Shown here one piece after another: positions 1 through 11,523 of a stretch of 64,000 bases of DNA (its first letter is position 1; every line of letters starts with the position of its first letter). The translations under genes were made by a program, and so were the position numbers. The stretch lies in the NCBI RefSeq assembly GCF_012927115.1, contig NZ_JABBFY010000003.1, positions 186,001 to 250,000 on the forward strand. The letters are read 5' to 3'. The DNA is from Sphingomonas sp. G-3-2-10. GTDB lineage: Bacteria; Pseudomonadota; Alphaproteobacteria; Sphingomonadales; Sphingomonadaceae. Below the pieces are notes generated by a model. That model had not been told where the DNA came from and searched no databases. It saw only the letters and a list, made by a program, of their open reading frames with translations.

Positions 1-119
1 ACGTCATGGTCCCCAGCAGCTCGTTCCCGAACGCGGCCGCGGCGGGGCTGGGCAACCACAGCGCCATCTATGTGCAGAACGGGCGTACCGGCACGTTCGG
101 CTTCCGGGCGCGCTTCTAA
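1..119 (+). CDS. TonB-dependent receptor, C-terminal end only (partial)
   Basis: The frame is open from base 3 to a TAA at 117-119 and encodes 38 residues ending in GFRARF. A last beta-strand of alternating hydrophobic residues finishing with phenylalanine is typical of outer-membrane barrels, and the style matches the ends of the two complete TonB-dependent receptors in this window (LRF and FKY). The rest of the gene lies off the left edge. Assignment to the receptor family is inference from this terminal strand. Confidence 0.55.
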   Translation, partial: VMVPSSSFPNAAAAGLGNHSAIYVQNGRTGTFGFRARF

Positions 120-144
120 GGCGAAGCGCGGCAAACCCCCTGCT

Positions 145-171
145 GCGGACGGCGTGGCTTGCGCCGTCCGC
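145..171 (+). terminator. Strong hairpin after the receptor tail
   Basis: A perfect 10-bp inverted repeat (GCGGACGGCG / CGCCGTCCGC) encloses a 7-base loop, 25 bases after the receptor stop. No T-run follows, so it is either a weak intrinsic terminator or an mRNA-stabilising hairpin. Confidence 0.5.
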
Positions 172-219
172 ACCCACCGGCCAGCATCTGACGGCTGACC
201 GCCAGTAAAGGATTACCTG

Positions 220-1782
220 ATGTCCGGTTTCGGTTTCTCCCGGCGTGGCCTGCTTCTGGCGGGAGCTCAGGGCGCGGTTGCGGCGGCATTGCTGCGCGCG
301 CCCGCTCTGGCGTCCCCGGCATTCACCGCCGATCCCTTTTCGATGGGCGTGGCATCGGGCGATCCGGCTCCCGACGGGTTCGTGATCTGGACCCGGCTGG
401 CGCCCCGGCCGCTCGAGACGCATGGCGGAATGCCGGCCGTGGCGGTCAAGGTGAACTGGGAAATCGCCGAGGATGACGCGTTCCGGCGGATCGTCCGCAC
501 GGGCACGGCGGTGGCGCGGCCCGAGCTAGGGCATTCGGTCCATGTCGAAGTCGTCGGGCTGCAGAGCGCCCGGCGCTATTGGTACCGTTTCCAGGTGGAC
601 GGCATTCCCAGCGACATCGGCACCGCGCGCACCGCGCCGGCCGCCGGCGCTGCGGTCGATCGCCTGCGGATCGCGGTGGCGGGATGCCAGAATTATCAGG
701 CGGGCCTGTTCACCGCCTGGCGCCATATCGGCAAGGAAGCCGATCTCGACTTCGTCTATCACTATGGCGACTATATCTATGAAGGGAAGGCGGCGGGGAC
801 CCCTGCGGCCGGAAAGCCGCCGGTGGTGCGCCGCCATCTGGGCGACGAGATCTACAGCCTCGACGATTATCGCCTGCGTTATGCGCTCTACAAGATCGAC
901 CCGGACCTGCGGGCCGCGCACGCTGCTGCCGCGTTCCTGCCCTCCTATGACGATCACGAAGTGATGAATAACTGGGCGAACGAGTGGGACGAGCGCGATA
1001 CGCCGCCCGAACTGTTCGCGCTTCGCCACGCGGCTGCGATGCAGGCATGGTACGAGCATATGCCCGTACGCCTCAGCCAGCTTCCCCGGAACGGCGCGCA
1101 ACTGATGTACCGGCGGCTCGACTATGGCGGGCTGATGCGCATCAACATTCTCGACCGGCGATCCTATCGCAGCATTCCGCTTTGCGAGAAGCCGGAAAGC
1201 CGCAACTGCGTCGAGACCCGCAACCAGCCCGATACGATGTTGGGCGAAACGCAGGAGCGCTGGCTCGGCGAGGGCCTCGGCAATGGCGCGACGTGGAACA
1301 TGTTCGGGCTGGGCGGGCTCGTCATGCCCTTCGACCGTTCGCTGCAGAGAGTCCCGACCAAGGGCTATGACAATTGGTCCGGCTATCCCGATGCGCGGGA
1401 GCGGCTGGTCAAGATGATCCAGGATCGCGGGTTGAAGAATGTCGTCATCACCGGCGGCGACAGCCATATGTGCTTCATCGGCAATGTGCCGTCGCGGCGC
1501 GGCGATCTGGAGAGCGCGCCCGTCGCGTCCGAACTGCACGCGACCTCGATCGCCTCGAACAGCGGCAACGGACTGCCGATCGGCCCCGATCCCCGCGCGG
1601 CGAGCAATCCGCATATGGCGCTGATCCACGATCAGCGTGGCTATCTGTTGCTCGATGTCGATGCGAAGCGCTGGACCACCAGCGTCCGCGTGGTCGATCA
1701 GGCGCTCAAGCCGGGTGGAAACATCTCGACGCTGGGCCAATATGTCATCAGCCCGGACCGGCCGGGCGTTTCCAAAGCCTGA
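220..1782 (+). CDS. phoD: PhoD-family alkaline phosphatase/phosphodiesterase, Tat-exported
   Basis: 520 residues. The N-terminus carries a twin-arginine signal (FSRRGLL) followed by a hydrophobic segment and an ALA cleavage site near residue 31, so the enzyme is predicted to be exported folded to the periplasm. Next comes the Ig-like N-terminal domain of PhoD proteins. The metallophosphatase core follows, with metal-ligand motifs GDYIYEG, YDDHE and GGDSHM visible in order. PhoD enzymes are metal-dependent (Ca/Fe) phosphomonoesterases or diesterases that scavenge phosphate. The length is normal for the family. It stands alone between a receptor tail and a small membrane-protein gene, with no Pho-box recognised upstream. 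Its link to the steroid genes is unclear. Confidence 0.88.
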   Translation: MSGFGFSRRGLLLAGAQGAVAAALLRAPALASPAFTADPFSMGVASGDPAPDGFVIWTRLAPRPLETHGGMPAVAVKVNWEIAEDDAFRRIVRTGTAVARPELGHSVHVEVVGLQSARRYWYRFQVDGIPSDIGTARTAPAAGAAVDRLRIAVAGCQNYQAGLFTAWRHIGKEADLDFVYHYGDYIYEGKAAGTPAAGKPPVVRRHLGDEIYSLDDYRLRYALYKIDPDLRAAHAAAAFLPSYDDHEVMNNWANEWDERDTPPELFALRHAAAMQAWYEHMPVRLSQLPRNGAQLMYRRLDYGGLMRINILDRRSYRSIPLCEKPESRNCVETRNQPDTMLGETQERWLGEGLGNGATWNMFGLGGLVMPFDRSLQRVPTKGYDNWSGYPDARERLVKMIQDRGLKNVVITGGDSHMCFIGNVPSRRGDLESAPVASELHATSIASNSGNGLPIGPDPRAASNPHMALIHDQRGYLLLDVDAKRWTTSVRVVDQALKPGGNISTLGQYVISPDRPGVSKA

Positions 1783-1881
1783 GCGGTGAATCAGGCGCCG
1801 GCTCCCCTCATCTGAAGGGAATGCCAGCGCCACCCCGGCGCCGTTAGTCACGAACGTCATTCCATCGGGAGGGATCGTTCG

Positions 1882-2463
1882 ATGACTGCTGCTCGCCCCT
1901 TTGTCGTTATCGTGTTCCGCTGCCTTGCGCTGCTGGCGGCGATCTTCGCGTTCATCTTCTTCATGCGGATGCAGGAGGAGGAAGGCGACATCACCCGCCT
2001 ACGCAATCAGGGCGTGGTCTCGCGCGCGGTGGTGGTCGACAAAAATGTCGACAAGGCGCGCTTCGAGGGGCGGCGCGGGCGCAGCCGGACGGTCGAATAC
2101 AATATCCTCCGGGTTCGCTTCGTGAAGAAGTCGAAGGTGGCCTATGCCGATTTCCCCGCGAAGGTCGCCGAAGCGGAACTCCCGGCCGCGCCGCCCCCGG
2201 TGGCGAACAGCACGGACGAGATCGACTATGGCGGGGTGATGTTCGTGCCCGCGGACCGCTATGCCGCGACGAAGGTCGGCGACACGATGGTGGTGGTCAA
2301 CACGCCGTTCAATCCGGATGCGCCCGAACTGGTCTCCGAAGTCCGCGACTTCGATCCCGCGCCTTTCTATCCGCGCATCGGTCTCGCGCTGGCGCTGATG
2401 CTTGTGTTCTGGCTCATCGGAAGCTGGATCAAGCGGCGGGGACGCGCGACCGCCTCAGCCTGA
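1882..2463 (+). CDS. Small membrane protein, DUF3592-like
   Basis: 193 residues starting at an ATG after a GGGAGGG ribosome-binding site. There is one hydrophobic helix near residues 9-28 and a second near 167-186, separated by a soluble domain rich in beta-strand-forming residues. The architecture (TM, domain, TM) and the V.RAVVVDK.. opening of the domain resemble DUF3592 proteins. No enzymatic motif is visible and function is unknown. Its last 9 bases overlap the end of the convergent hydantoinase gene. Confidence 0.55.
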   Translation: MTAARPFVVIVFRCLALLAAIFAFIFFMRMQEEEGDITRLRNQGVVSRAVVVDKNVDKARFEGRRGRSRTVEYNILRVRFVKKSKVAYADFPAKVAEAELPAAPPPVANSTDEIDYGGVMFVPADRYAATKVGDTMVVVNTPFNPDAPELVSEVRDFDPAPFYPRIGLALALMLVFWLIGSWIKRRGRATASA

Positions 2464-4548
2464 GGTTCGGATCACCAGATTCAGCTGGTCGTCGACCGTC
2501 GCCGCATGATCCGGGAGGCAGATGGTCGAACTGTCCGGCTCCTCGATGATCGCCGGGCCTTCGATCCGGTCGCCCGGGGCCAGCCTTTGGCGGTCGAACA
2601 CCGGGGTCATGAGGACCTCACCCTCGAAATGCGCGGGCCGGTCGCCCCGCTTCGCCCGCTCGGACGTGCCCGAGGCTGGGGTCGGCAGCAGTGGCGCGGG
2701 TTTCTCGACGATCGCGGAGATGCGCAGGCGATAGTTGACGAACTGGCACGGCTCGGCCGGGCGGATGCCGAAATTGCGGGCGTACAGGTCGCGAAAGCCC
2801 GACACGGCCGCCGCCAGCAGCGCGGCGTCGATCGGTCCCTTGCGAAGCGGTACGGTGAGTTCCTGATGCTGATGCGCGAGGCGGATATCGATGCTGCGCT
2901 CGATCACCAGCGATGTCCCGGCCTGCGCCGAGCGGGCAAGCGCCTGGCGGCCCTTGGCTTCCATGCCGTCAAACAGGGTGGCGATGCGGGCGATGTCGGC
3001 CCCGGCGGCGGGCTGGATCGCGGACGCCACGAAATCATGAGCGAGATCGGAAATCAGCAGCCCCCAGGCCGAGCGGACGCCGGGGGAGGGCGGTACGATC
3101 ACCGTGCCGATGCCGAACAGCTCCGCCAGCCCGGCGACATGGATCGGACCCGCGCCGCCCGACGCGACCAGTGCGTGATCGCGCGGATCGATGCCGCGCT
3201 GGAGCGTCACGAGGCGGATCGCGGCTGCCATCGCGGTGTTGGCAAGGGCGTGGATGCCCCGCGCGGCGGCGGCTACGTCGATGCCGAGCGGCCGGGCGAT
3301 GTGCGTTTCGATCGCACGGTGCGCCAGCTCGGGATCGATCCTGACGGCGCCACCCGCGAACGAATCCGGATGGATATAGCCCAGCACGACATTGGCGTCC
3401 GTCACGGTCGGCAGCGTGCCGCCTTTGCCGTAGCAGGCGGGGCCCGGGACCGAGGATGCGCTTTGCGGGCCGACGCGCATCAGGCCGCCGCTGTCGATCC
3501 GGGCGATGCTGCCGCCGCCCGCGCCGACTTCGGCAAGGTCGATCACCGGGATGCGGATCGGCTCCCCGGCATCGGCATGGCCCGCCGCGCTGGTGCCGCC
3601 GCCGGCGCGGAACTGGTGAGTGATGCGCGGCGCGCCGTCCAGCACCAGCCCCGCCTTGGCGGTGGTGCCGCCCATGTCGAACGAGACGAGGCCCGAAAGC
3701 CCGGTCTGCCGGGCGAGATGGGCAGCGGCCATCACGCCCGCCGCGGGTCCGGATTCGATCGCATAGGCGGCTTTCCGCGCGGCCATTGCGGCGCTCATCA
3801 CCGCGCCGTTCGACTGCATGATCTGCAGCTCGGCGCCGATGCCCATCTCGCGCAATGCATCCTCGAGCCGCCCTGCATAGCTGGCCATTGTCGGGCCGAT
3901 ATAGGCGGACAGCAGCGTGGTCGCCGCGCGCTCATATTCCTGGAATTCGGGCCAGACTTCGGACGAGAGGCAGAGATAGGCCTGCGGCGCAACGCGGGCC
4001 GCGATCTCGCCGATCCTGCGCTCATGTTCCGCATTGGCGTGGCTGTGCAGCAGGCATACTGCGATCGCCTCGGCGCCCCGATCGATGAGCATTCGCAGCG
4101 CGCGTTCGGTGTCGGCTTCGTCGAGCGGCCGGATCGGGTTCCCGCGCGCGTTCATCCGCTCGTCCACCTCGGCGACCATCGCGCGGGGCAGGAGCGGCGG
4201 AGGCGGGGTGTAGGCGAGGTTGAAGCGATCGGGACCGTTCGCGTGTTGCTTGCCGATATGGAACAGGTCGCCAAAGCCGCGCGTGGCGATCAGGCCCAGC
4301 CGCGCGCCCTTTCGCTCGAGCACGAGATTGGTCGGCAGCGTGGTGGCGTGGACGAAGCGGGTGACTTGCGCCGGATCGCCCGATGCGGCGTCGAGGCCCT
4401 CGCGGACGGCGGTCAGCACCCCGCGTACCGGATCGTCGGGCGTGGTCAGGGTCTTGACGTTGTGGACCGCACTCAGCGTGTCGGCGAGCACGAGATCGGT
4501 GAAGGTGCCGCCGATATCGACGCCGATGAAGATGCGCCGCCCGGTCAC
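2455..4548 (-). CDS. hyuA: Hydantoinase/oxoprolinase subunit A (HyuA family)
   Basis: 697 residues, GTG start overlapping the upstream HyuB stop as GTGA, preceded by a GGAGGGAGG ribosome-binding site. The sequence opens with the ATP-binding motif GVDIGGTFTD, and the second phosphate-binding motif DMGGTTAK and GGAGPIH follow, as in the ATPase subunit of N-methylhydantoinases, 5-oxoprolinases and acetone carboxylases. Such A subunits act with HyuB to open a cyclic amide or activate a carbonyl with ATP. The substrate here is unknown. Translational coupling implies a stable AB complex. A KstR2-like operator lies upstream of the pair, which suggests, as inference, a role in the same catabolic programme rather than hydantoin use. 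Confidence 0.85.
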   Translation of the reverse strand: MTGRRIFIGVDIGGTFTDLVLADTLSAVHNVKTLTTPDDPVRGVLTAVREGLDAASGDPAQVTRFVHATTLPTNLVLERKGARLGLIATRGFGDLFHIGKQHANGPDRFNLAYTPPPPLLPRAMVAEVDERMNARGNPIRPLDEADTERALRMLIDRGAEAIAVCLLHSHANAEHERRIGEIAARVAPQAYLCLSSEVWPEFQEYERAATTLLSAYIGPTMASYAGRLEDALREMGIGAELQIMQSNGAVMSAAMAARKAAYAIESGPAAGVMAAAHLARQTGLSGLVSFDMGGTTAKAGLVLDGAPRITHQFRAGGGTSAAGHADAGEPIRIPVIDLAEVGAGGGSIARIDSGGLMRVGPQSASSVPGPACYGKGGTLPTVTDANVVLGYIHPDSFAGGAVRIDPELAHRAIETHIARPLGIDVAAAARGIHALANTAMAAAIRLVTLQRGIDPRDHALVASGGAGPIHVAGLAELFGIGTVIVPPSPGVRSAWGLLISDLAHDFVASAIQPAAGADIARIATLFDGMEAKGRQALARSAQAGTSLVIERSIDIRLAHQHQELTVPLRKGPIDAALLAAAVSGFRDLYARNFGIRPAEPCQFVNYRLRISAIVEKPAPLLPTPASGTSERAKRGDRPAHFEGEVLMTPVFDRQRLAPGDRIEGPAIIEEPDSSTICLPDHAATVDDQLNLVIRTSG

Positions 4549-6182
4549 GCGCCTCCCTCCGCGTCATGGCCATAGATGTCGCGCGCGGCCGCGAGGCTGA
4601 CATAGCCGTCGGCGATGTCCGCGCGGACCGCGTTGCGCGCGCGCTCGCGCGGATCGCCGAGGCCCCCGCCGCCCGCGGCGATCATCGTCAGCGTGTCGCC
4701 CGCGCGGATGCGGTGGTTGGTCTTCTTGGGCGGCAGGTCCAGCGCATCGGCGCGGCCCCGGTTGAGGATCCATGCGCCCGGGCTTCCCGGCAGGCCGCCG
4801 GCCACGCCTTGCGGCGGGACCAGATAGCGATCCGTCCCCCGCACGGTGATGTCCGCATCGACGAGGAACTCGACCGTCTTCACCAGCCCGCATCCGCCGC
4901 GTTGCCGTCCCGCCCCGCCGGAATCGGTGAGCAGGCGGTACTCGTGATACAGGATCGGGAATTCGAGTTCGTAGGACTCGATGTTCCGGTCGTAATTGGA
5001 TGCGCCGTACAGGACGAAGGGCGACCCATCCGCGCCATCGGCGCCGGTGCGTGCCCCGCCGACGCCGAAGAAGACGTCGAGAAAGCTCCAGTTCGCGCCG
5101 CCGCCGGGCTGCTTCCCATGCGCGGTGACGGTTGCGACCACCCCGGGCGCGGCGATGGCGTGATCGGGATAGGCTTCCGCGAAGGCGCGGCTGACCGCAT
5201 CGATCATCGCGTGGACCGTCGCCATCCGCAGGTTGCACGCGGCGGGATGGTTCGGATTCACCAGCGTGCCTTCGGGCAACGTCACCTCGATGCAGCGATA
5301 AAAGCCTTCGTTGAGGGGAATCTCCGGATCGAGGTAACAGCGCAGCGCGAACACCACGGCCGACAGCGATTGCGAGAAAGAGGAGTTGATTGCCCCGCGC
5401 GCCTGGGGCGAAGTGCCGGTAAAGTCGAAACGGCAGCGGTCGCCCGTCACCGTTACTTCCGCCGCCACGCGAAACAGCCGGCCGCTCTCCGCGCCGTCCT
5501 CCTCGATATCGTAGCGCCCGCGATAAACGCCGTCGGGCATCGCGGCGATGCCGTGGCGGGTCATCCGTTCGGCGTGGTCGAACAATTGCTCGATGATCCC
5601 GCGCACCGTTTCGATGCCATGCCGCCCGATCAGCGCGGCCATGCGCGCGGCGGCGATGTTGCCGCCGATCACCAGCGCCTCGACATCGCCGACGATCCGC
5701 TGCGGGGTGCGGCTGTTGGCGCGCAGCAGCGCCTCGACTTCGGGTACCCGCGCACCGCCGGCGAAGAATTTGAGCGACGGAAGGACGATGCCTTCGTGGA
5801 AAGTCTCGGTAGCGTTGGCGGGAAGTCCCCCGGCGGAAAGCCCGCCAAGGTCCGATACGATCATCATCGCGCCGCAGTAAAAGGCGAGTTCGCCGTCATG
5901 AAAGATCGGGCGGAACGCGCCGACATCGGTCGGGTGGATGCCGCCGCGGAACGGGTCGTTGAGGATGATCGCATCGCCTTCGACCAGCGTCGCGGCGGGA
6001 TGGCTGACCATCACATCCCGCAGCATCACTTGCAGCGCCGAAACGTGGAGGAGTCCCCCGGCGGTCTGCGCGACCAGCCGTCCGCGCGCATCGAACAGGG
6101 CACAGGCGATCGCCGATGCCTGGCTGACGAACGGGGAACTTGCGCTGCGGGCGGCGGCAATGCCCGCTTCTTCGGCCACCAT
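4545..6182 (-). CDS. hyuB: Hydantoinase/oxoprolinase subunit B (HyuB family)
   Basis: 545 residues from the first in-frame ATG. The family pattern is clear from the start (SPFVSQASAIACALFD, then RGRLVAQT), through GGIHPTDVG and the C-terminal GGGGLGDP. HyuB is the catalytic partner of HyuA in ATP-dependent cyclic-amide hydrolysis or related carboxylation. Residues resembling the normal HyuB start (PVLTEVVRNALAMVAEE) are encoded in frame upstream of this ATG, back to about 6218, but no ATG, GTG or TTG opens that extension before a stop at 6288-6290. An ATG at 6289-6291 and a TTG at 6295-6297 are in another frame. The start is therefore unresolved: an unusual initiator, a frameshift, or a shortened protein. 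Confidence 0.8.
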   Translation of the reverse strand: MVAEEAGIAAARSASSPFVSQASAIACALFDARGRLVAQTAGGLLHVSALQVMLRDVMVSHPAATLVEGDAIILNDPFRGGIHPTDVGAFRPIFHDGELAFYCGAMMIVSDLGGLSAGGLPANATETFHEGIVLPSLKFFAGGARVPEVEALLRANSRTPQRIVGDVEALVIGGNIAAARMAALIGRHGIETVRGIIEQLFDHAERMTRHGIAAMPDGVYRGRYDIEEDGAESGRLFRVAAEVTVTGDRCRFDFTGTSPQARGAINSSFSQSLSAVVFALRCYLDPEIPLNEGFYRCIEVTLPEGTLVNPNHPAACNLRMATVHAMIDAVSRAFAEAYPDHAIAAPGVVATVTAHGKQPGGGANWSFLDVFFGVGGARTGADGADGSPFVLYGASNYDRNIESYELEFPILYHEYRLLTDSGGAGRQRGGCGLVKTVEFLVDADITVRGTDRYLVPPQGVAGGLPGSPGAWILNRGRADALDLPPKKTNHRIRAGDTLTMIAAGGGGLGDPRERARNAVRADIADGYVSLAAARDIYGHDAEGGA

Positions 6183-6292
6183 TGCCAGCGCATTGCGAAC
6201 AACCTCGGTCAGAACGGGGTCTCGATTGCGATCGATCAGGGCGGCCTCCCGGAGCTTGAGGAGGGCGATGTCTAGCGATCCGGCTTGTCATA

Positions 6293-6310
6293 TTCAAGCG
6301 ATCGGTTGGT
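6293..6310. promoter_or_regulatory. KstR2-like operator copy upstream of hyuBA
   Basis: TTCAAGCGATCGGTTGGT matches 15 of 18 positions of the dyad consensus ACCAAGCGATCGCTTGGT that recurs in this window. It sits directly before the minus-strand hydantoinase genes. The consensus was derived by eye here; binding by the TetR regulator at 52128 is inference. Confidence 0.6.
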
Positions 6311-6410
6311 TAGATATTTAAGATAGGAATATAGATAATAATCAATAATCTGGTTGGTACGGTTGCGACCGCCAGGATGCCGGTGCATTGCTTCGCGGCC
6401 GTGGACAAAG

Positions 6411-6436
6411 CGGCGCGGTTTCTCTCCCCAAACGGT
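6411..6436 (+). promoter_or_regulatory. CCCCAAA-type conserved block, copy A
   Basis: The block begins CGGCGCGGTTTCTC and ends TCCCCAAACGGT. It is nearly identical to 18735-18759 in front of ipdA, apart from one base of spacer length, and shares the TCCCCAAA core with 16715-16740. It lies 142 bases before the TonB-receptor start. Binding protein unknown. Confidence 0.5.
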
Positions 6437-6577
6437 AGGCGCTCAGGTCAACACACTGACCACAGGGACGCGCTTATCACCGTTTGAACCCCCGCTAAGG
6501 TGCCGGCGAATGAGGCCGTACGAGCGGTCCTTCCGGTGGGGTGACACATCCTCTCCGGCATGATGGAGGGGAGGGCT

Positions 6578-8890
<2,313 letters not shown>

Positions 8891-8917
8891 TCCGATCCTG
8901 ACGAAAGGAACCAGTAT

Positions 8918-10210
8918 ATGGGCGCGCGTAGCGACCTCGATCGCTACGCGTTCCCGTGTCTGCTGTCGGTCACTTTCCTCACCGCGATCGGCAATACCGG
9001 GCTGATCTCGGTCATGCCGGCGATCGGCCGGGTGATCGGGATCACCGACACTTTGGTCGCCAGCATCTTCTCGCTCTCCGCCCTGATCTGGGCGATCGCG
9101 TCGCCCGGCTGGGCGCGCGTAGCGGACCGGCGCGGGCGCAAGCCGCTGATCCAGCTCGGGCTGCTCGGCTTCATCGGATCGATGATCGGCTGCGGGCTGA
9201 TCGTCTATGGCGGCTTGCTCGGGCTGATGGCGCCGCTTGTTACCTTCATCGTCTTCTTCGTGGTGCGTTCGAGCTACGGTCTGTTCGGATCGGCATCGGC
9301 CACCGCGGTGCAGGCCTATATCGCCGACCGGACCGAGGGGCTGGCACGGGTGCGGGCCTTGTCGGGGCAGGCTGGGGCGCTCAGCCTCGGCACGATCTTC
9401 GGACCCGCCATCGCGCCTTTCCTGATCCTGCCGCCCTTCGCGCTGGCGACGCCGATGTTCGTCTTCAGCCTCGCCGGGTGCCTCGCGCTCGTGATGACCG
9501 TGTGGATGATCCCGCGCGAGACGATGCCGGTGCGCGACGTTCAGCTGGATGCGAAGCCGGTTCCGGCGGGCAAGCTGTGGCGCGATCCGCAGGTCGCGCC
9601 CTTCTTCAAATATGGCATCGTCCTCGCCTCGGCACAGGCGATGAACCTCTACACTTTGGGCTTCGTCGTGATCGACCGGCTCGGCGGTCAACCGATTGCG
9701 GCACAGAAGGCGGTGGGCACCGCGATGGTGGGCGGCGCGCTGGCCGGGCTGTTTGCGCAATGGGGGCTGGTCAACTGGCTGCGGCTCGGGCCCTGGGCGA
9801 TGGTGCGCTGGGGCGCGGGGCTGGCGTTCATCGGCAACGCCGTGATGATGCTGGGCAGCGGCTATCCCAGCCTGCTGATCGGCTTCTCGCTCGCTTGTCT
9901 CGGCTATGGCCTCGGCCGGCCGGGTTTCTCCGCCGGCGCGTCGCTGGCGGCGGGGCCGGGCCGCCAGGCGGGCGTGGCCGGCGTGGTGTCGTCGATTGCG
10001 GGGGCTTCGATCGTCGGTCCGCCGATCCTTTCGGTGCTGTTGTACGAGAGCTGGGCGCCGGCGCCGTTCGTGCTCGCCTGCGCCGGATTGTTCGCCGTGA
10101 CGCTCTATTCCTTGGTCAATCCGGCGCTGCGCAACCGGGGCACAATGTTTCCTGAGGGCGATAATGCGTCCACAAACCGTGCCTTGTGTGTCGATCCTCC
10201 GGGTTCATAA
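8918..10210 (+). CDS. MFS transporter
   Basis: 430 residues, predicted 12 transmembrane helices, with the MFS signature ARVADRRGRKP in the loop between helices 2 and 3. An AAGGAA ribosome-binding site precedes the ATG. It begins 28 bases after the TonB receptor and its end is followed closely by an amidohydrolase gene, so receptor, inner-membrane carrier and enzyme probably form one unit: outer-membrane uptake, inner-membrane transport, hydrolysis. The substrate cannot be read from sequence. Import and efflux are both possible for this family. Confidence 0.82.
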   Translation: MGARSDLDRYAFPCLLSVTFLTAIGNTGLISVMPAIGRVIGITDTLVASIFSLSALIWAIASPGWARVADRRGRKPLIQLGLLGFIGSMIGCGLIVYGGLLGLMAPLVTFIVFFVVRSSYGLFGSASATAVQAYIADRTEGLARVRALSGQAGALSLGTIFGPAIAPFLILPPFALATPMFVFSLAGCLALVMTVWMIPRETMPVRDVQLDAKPVPAGKLWRDPQVAPFFKYGIVLASAQAMNLYTLGFVVIDRLGGQPIAAQKAVGTAMVGGALAGLFAQWGLVNWLRLGPWAMVRWGAGLAFIGNAVMMLGSGYPSLLIGFSLACLGYGLGRPGFSAGASLAAGPGRQAGVAGVVSSIAGASIVGPPILSVLLYESWAPAPFVLACAGLFAVTLYSLVNPALRNRGTMFPEGDNASTNRALCVDPPGS

Positions 10211-10262
10211 ACGAGGGGTAAGGCGCGGCGAACGCGCGACATATTCTACCCGGAGAGACGCT

Positions 10263-11456
10263 GTGGACAGGTATCTAGTAATTTCCTCCGATGGCCATGT
10301 CGGCCTGCCGCCGGAACGCTATCGGGAATATCTCGACTCGAAATATCACGCGGAGTTCGATGAGGTTCTGGAGCGGGAGATCAAGGCGCGCGAAGAGCAT
10401 GAAAAGCGCTTCCTGATCGACGATTTCAACACCAAGTGGCGCGCCCGCGTCGGCGACGGTCTGGAAGGCGCATGGGACGGCGCGATCCGCAACCGCGTGC
10501 TCGATGCCGATGGCGTCGCGGCCGAAGTGCTGTTCCCGGACGGCATCACCGAACGCAATGCGCCGCCCTTCGGCGCGGACATCGGCCTGCGTCCGTTCGG
10601 CAACAAGCCCGAACTGCAATGGGCGGGCGCCCGTGCACACAATCGCTGGCTCGCCGAGTTCTGCTCGGAAGATCCCGCGCGCCGCATCGGCCTGGCGGTG
10701 ATCCCCGCGCTCTACGACATCGACGAGACGATGAAGGAGATCCGCTGGGCGCATGAGAATGGCCTGAAGGGCGTGTTCTTTCCGTCGATCACCGATGGCT
10801 ATGCGATGTACAACCACACCAAATATTACCCGGTGTGGGACTTTCTGCAGCAGACCAAGATGCCGCTGCATTTCCATTCGGGCGGCGCGCCGGCATACGA
10901 CACGACCCAGCCCGGCTGGATCGGCACCTATCTGTGCGAATTCGCCTTCTGGATGACCCGGCCGCTCTGGTCGATGACCTTTGGCGGTGTGTTCGAGGAA
11001 TATCCGCAGCTCAAGGTCTGCTTCACCGAAGCGGGCGGCGAGTTCTGGTTTCCGTGGATGATGCAGCTGATGGATATCCGCGCATCGGCCAAGCACACCA
11101 GCGGCAAGCTGGGCGATTACAACGCCAACATGACGATGAAGCCGAGCGAATATTTCGCGCGCAACGTCTGGGTCGGCTGCTCGGCGCTGCCGGATGAGGA
11201 AACCACCGAATCCTATTACCAGATCGGCATCGACCGCATCCTGTGGGGCACGGACTATCCGCATCCCGAAGGCACTTGGCCCGGCACGCTGGAGAAGATG
11301 ATGCTCAGCCTGGGCGGCTTGCCCGAAACGGACATCCAGAAGATGCTCGGGACCAACGCGTTCGAAGTCTATGATCTGGACGAAAAGGCGCTGTGGGACA
11401 TCGCGGCGAAGATCGGCCCGCAAAAGGCGCATTTTCTGAAGGAAGCCGCCGAATAA
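10263..11456 (+). CDS. Amidohydrolase family 2 metal-dependent hydrolase/decarboxylase
   Basis: 397 residues from a GTG at 10263, favoured because GGAGAG lies just upstream and the family's first strand (YLVISSDGHVG) follows at once; an upstream in-frame start would overlap the MFS gene. Motifs of the ACMSD-like amidohydrolases are visible: SDGHVG at the N-terminus, PLHFHSGG in the middle and GTDYPHPEG near the C-terminus, which would supply metal ligands and the catalytic Asp. Family members decarboxylate or hydrolyse carboxylated cyclic compounds. A second member is encoded at 32309-33481. Confidence 0.8.
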   Translation: MDRYLVISSDGHVGLPPERYREYLDSKYHAEFDEVLEREIKAREEHEKRFLIDDFNTKWRARVGDGLEGAWDGAIRNRVLDADGVAAEVLFPDGITERNAPPFGADIGLRPFGNKPELQWAGARAHNRWLAEFCSEDPARRIGLAVIPALYDIDETMKEIRWAHENGLKGVFFPSITDGYAMYNHTKYYPVWDFLQQTKMPLHFHSGGAPAYDTTQPGWIGTYLCEFAFWMTRPLWSMTFGGVFEEYPQLKVCFTEAGGEFWFPWMMQLMDIRASAKHTSGKLGDYNANMTMKPSEYFARNVWVGCSALPDEETTESYYQIGIDRILWGTDYPHPEGTWPGTLEKMMLSLGGLPETDIQKMLGTNAFEVYDLDEKALWDIAAKIGPQKAHFLKEAAE

Positions 11457-11491
11457 AGGGGCGCAATCCGGAAACATGGCGGGTTGTGGCG

Positions 11492-11523
11492 AGCCTGCGT
11501 CCCCCAGGGGGGCGCGGGCTTTG
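11492..11523 (+). terminator. Terminator hairpin after the amidohydrolase gene
   Basis: An inverted repeat of about 13 bp (arms 11492-11504 and 11508-11520, two G-T wobbles) with a very short loop, followed by TTT, 36 bases after the stop codon. Confidence 0.6.

Larger units (their letters stand above)
6183..6577. other. Intergenic control region between hyuB and the TonB receptor
   Basis: Holds the possible N-terminal extension of HyuB (to about 6290), the operator copy at 6293-6310, an AT-rich stretch at 6310-6350 unusual for this GC-rich window and suited to a promoter, and the CCCCAAA-type block at 6411-6436. No further gene was recognised. Confidence 0.5.

Noticed and set aside
2506..4575. 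A 689-codon open frame on the plus strand
   Set aside because: It is antisense to the HyuA gene, has no recognisable domain and is rich in Arg/Asp/Gly, as expected when high GC at third positions keeps the opposite strand open.
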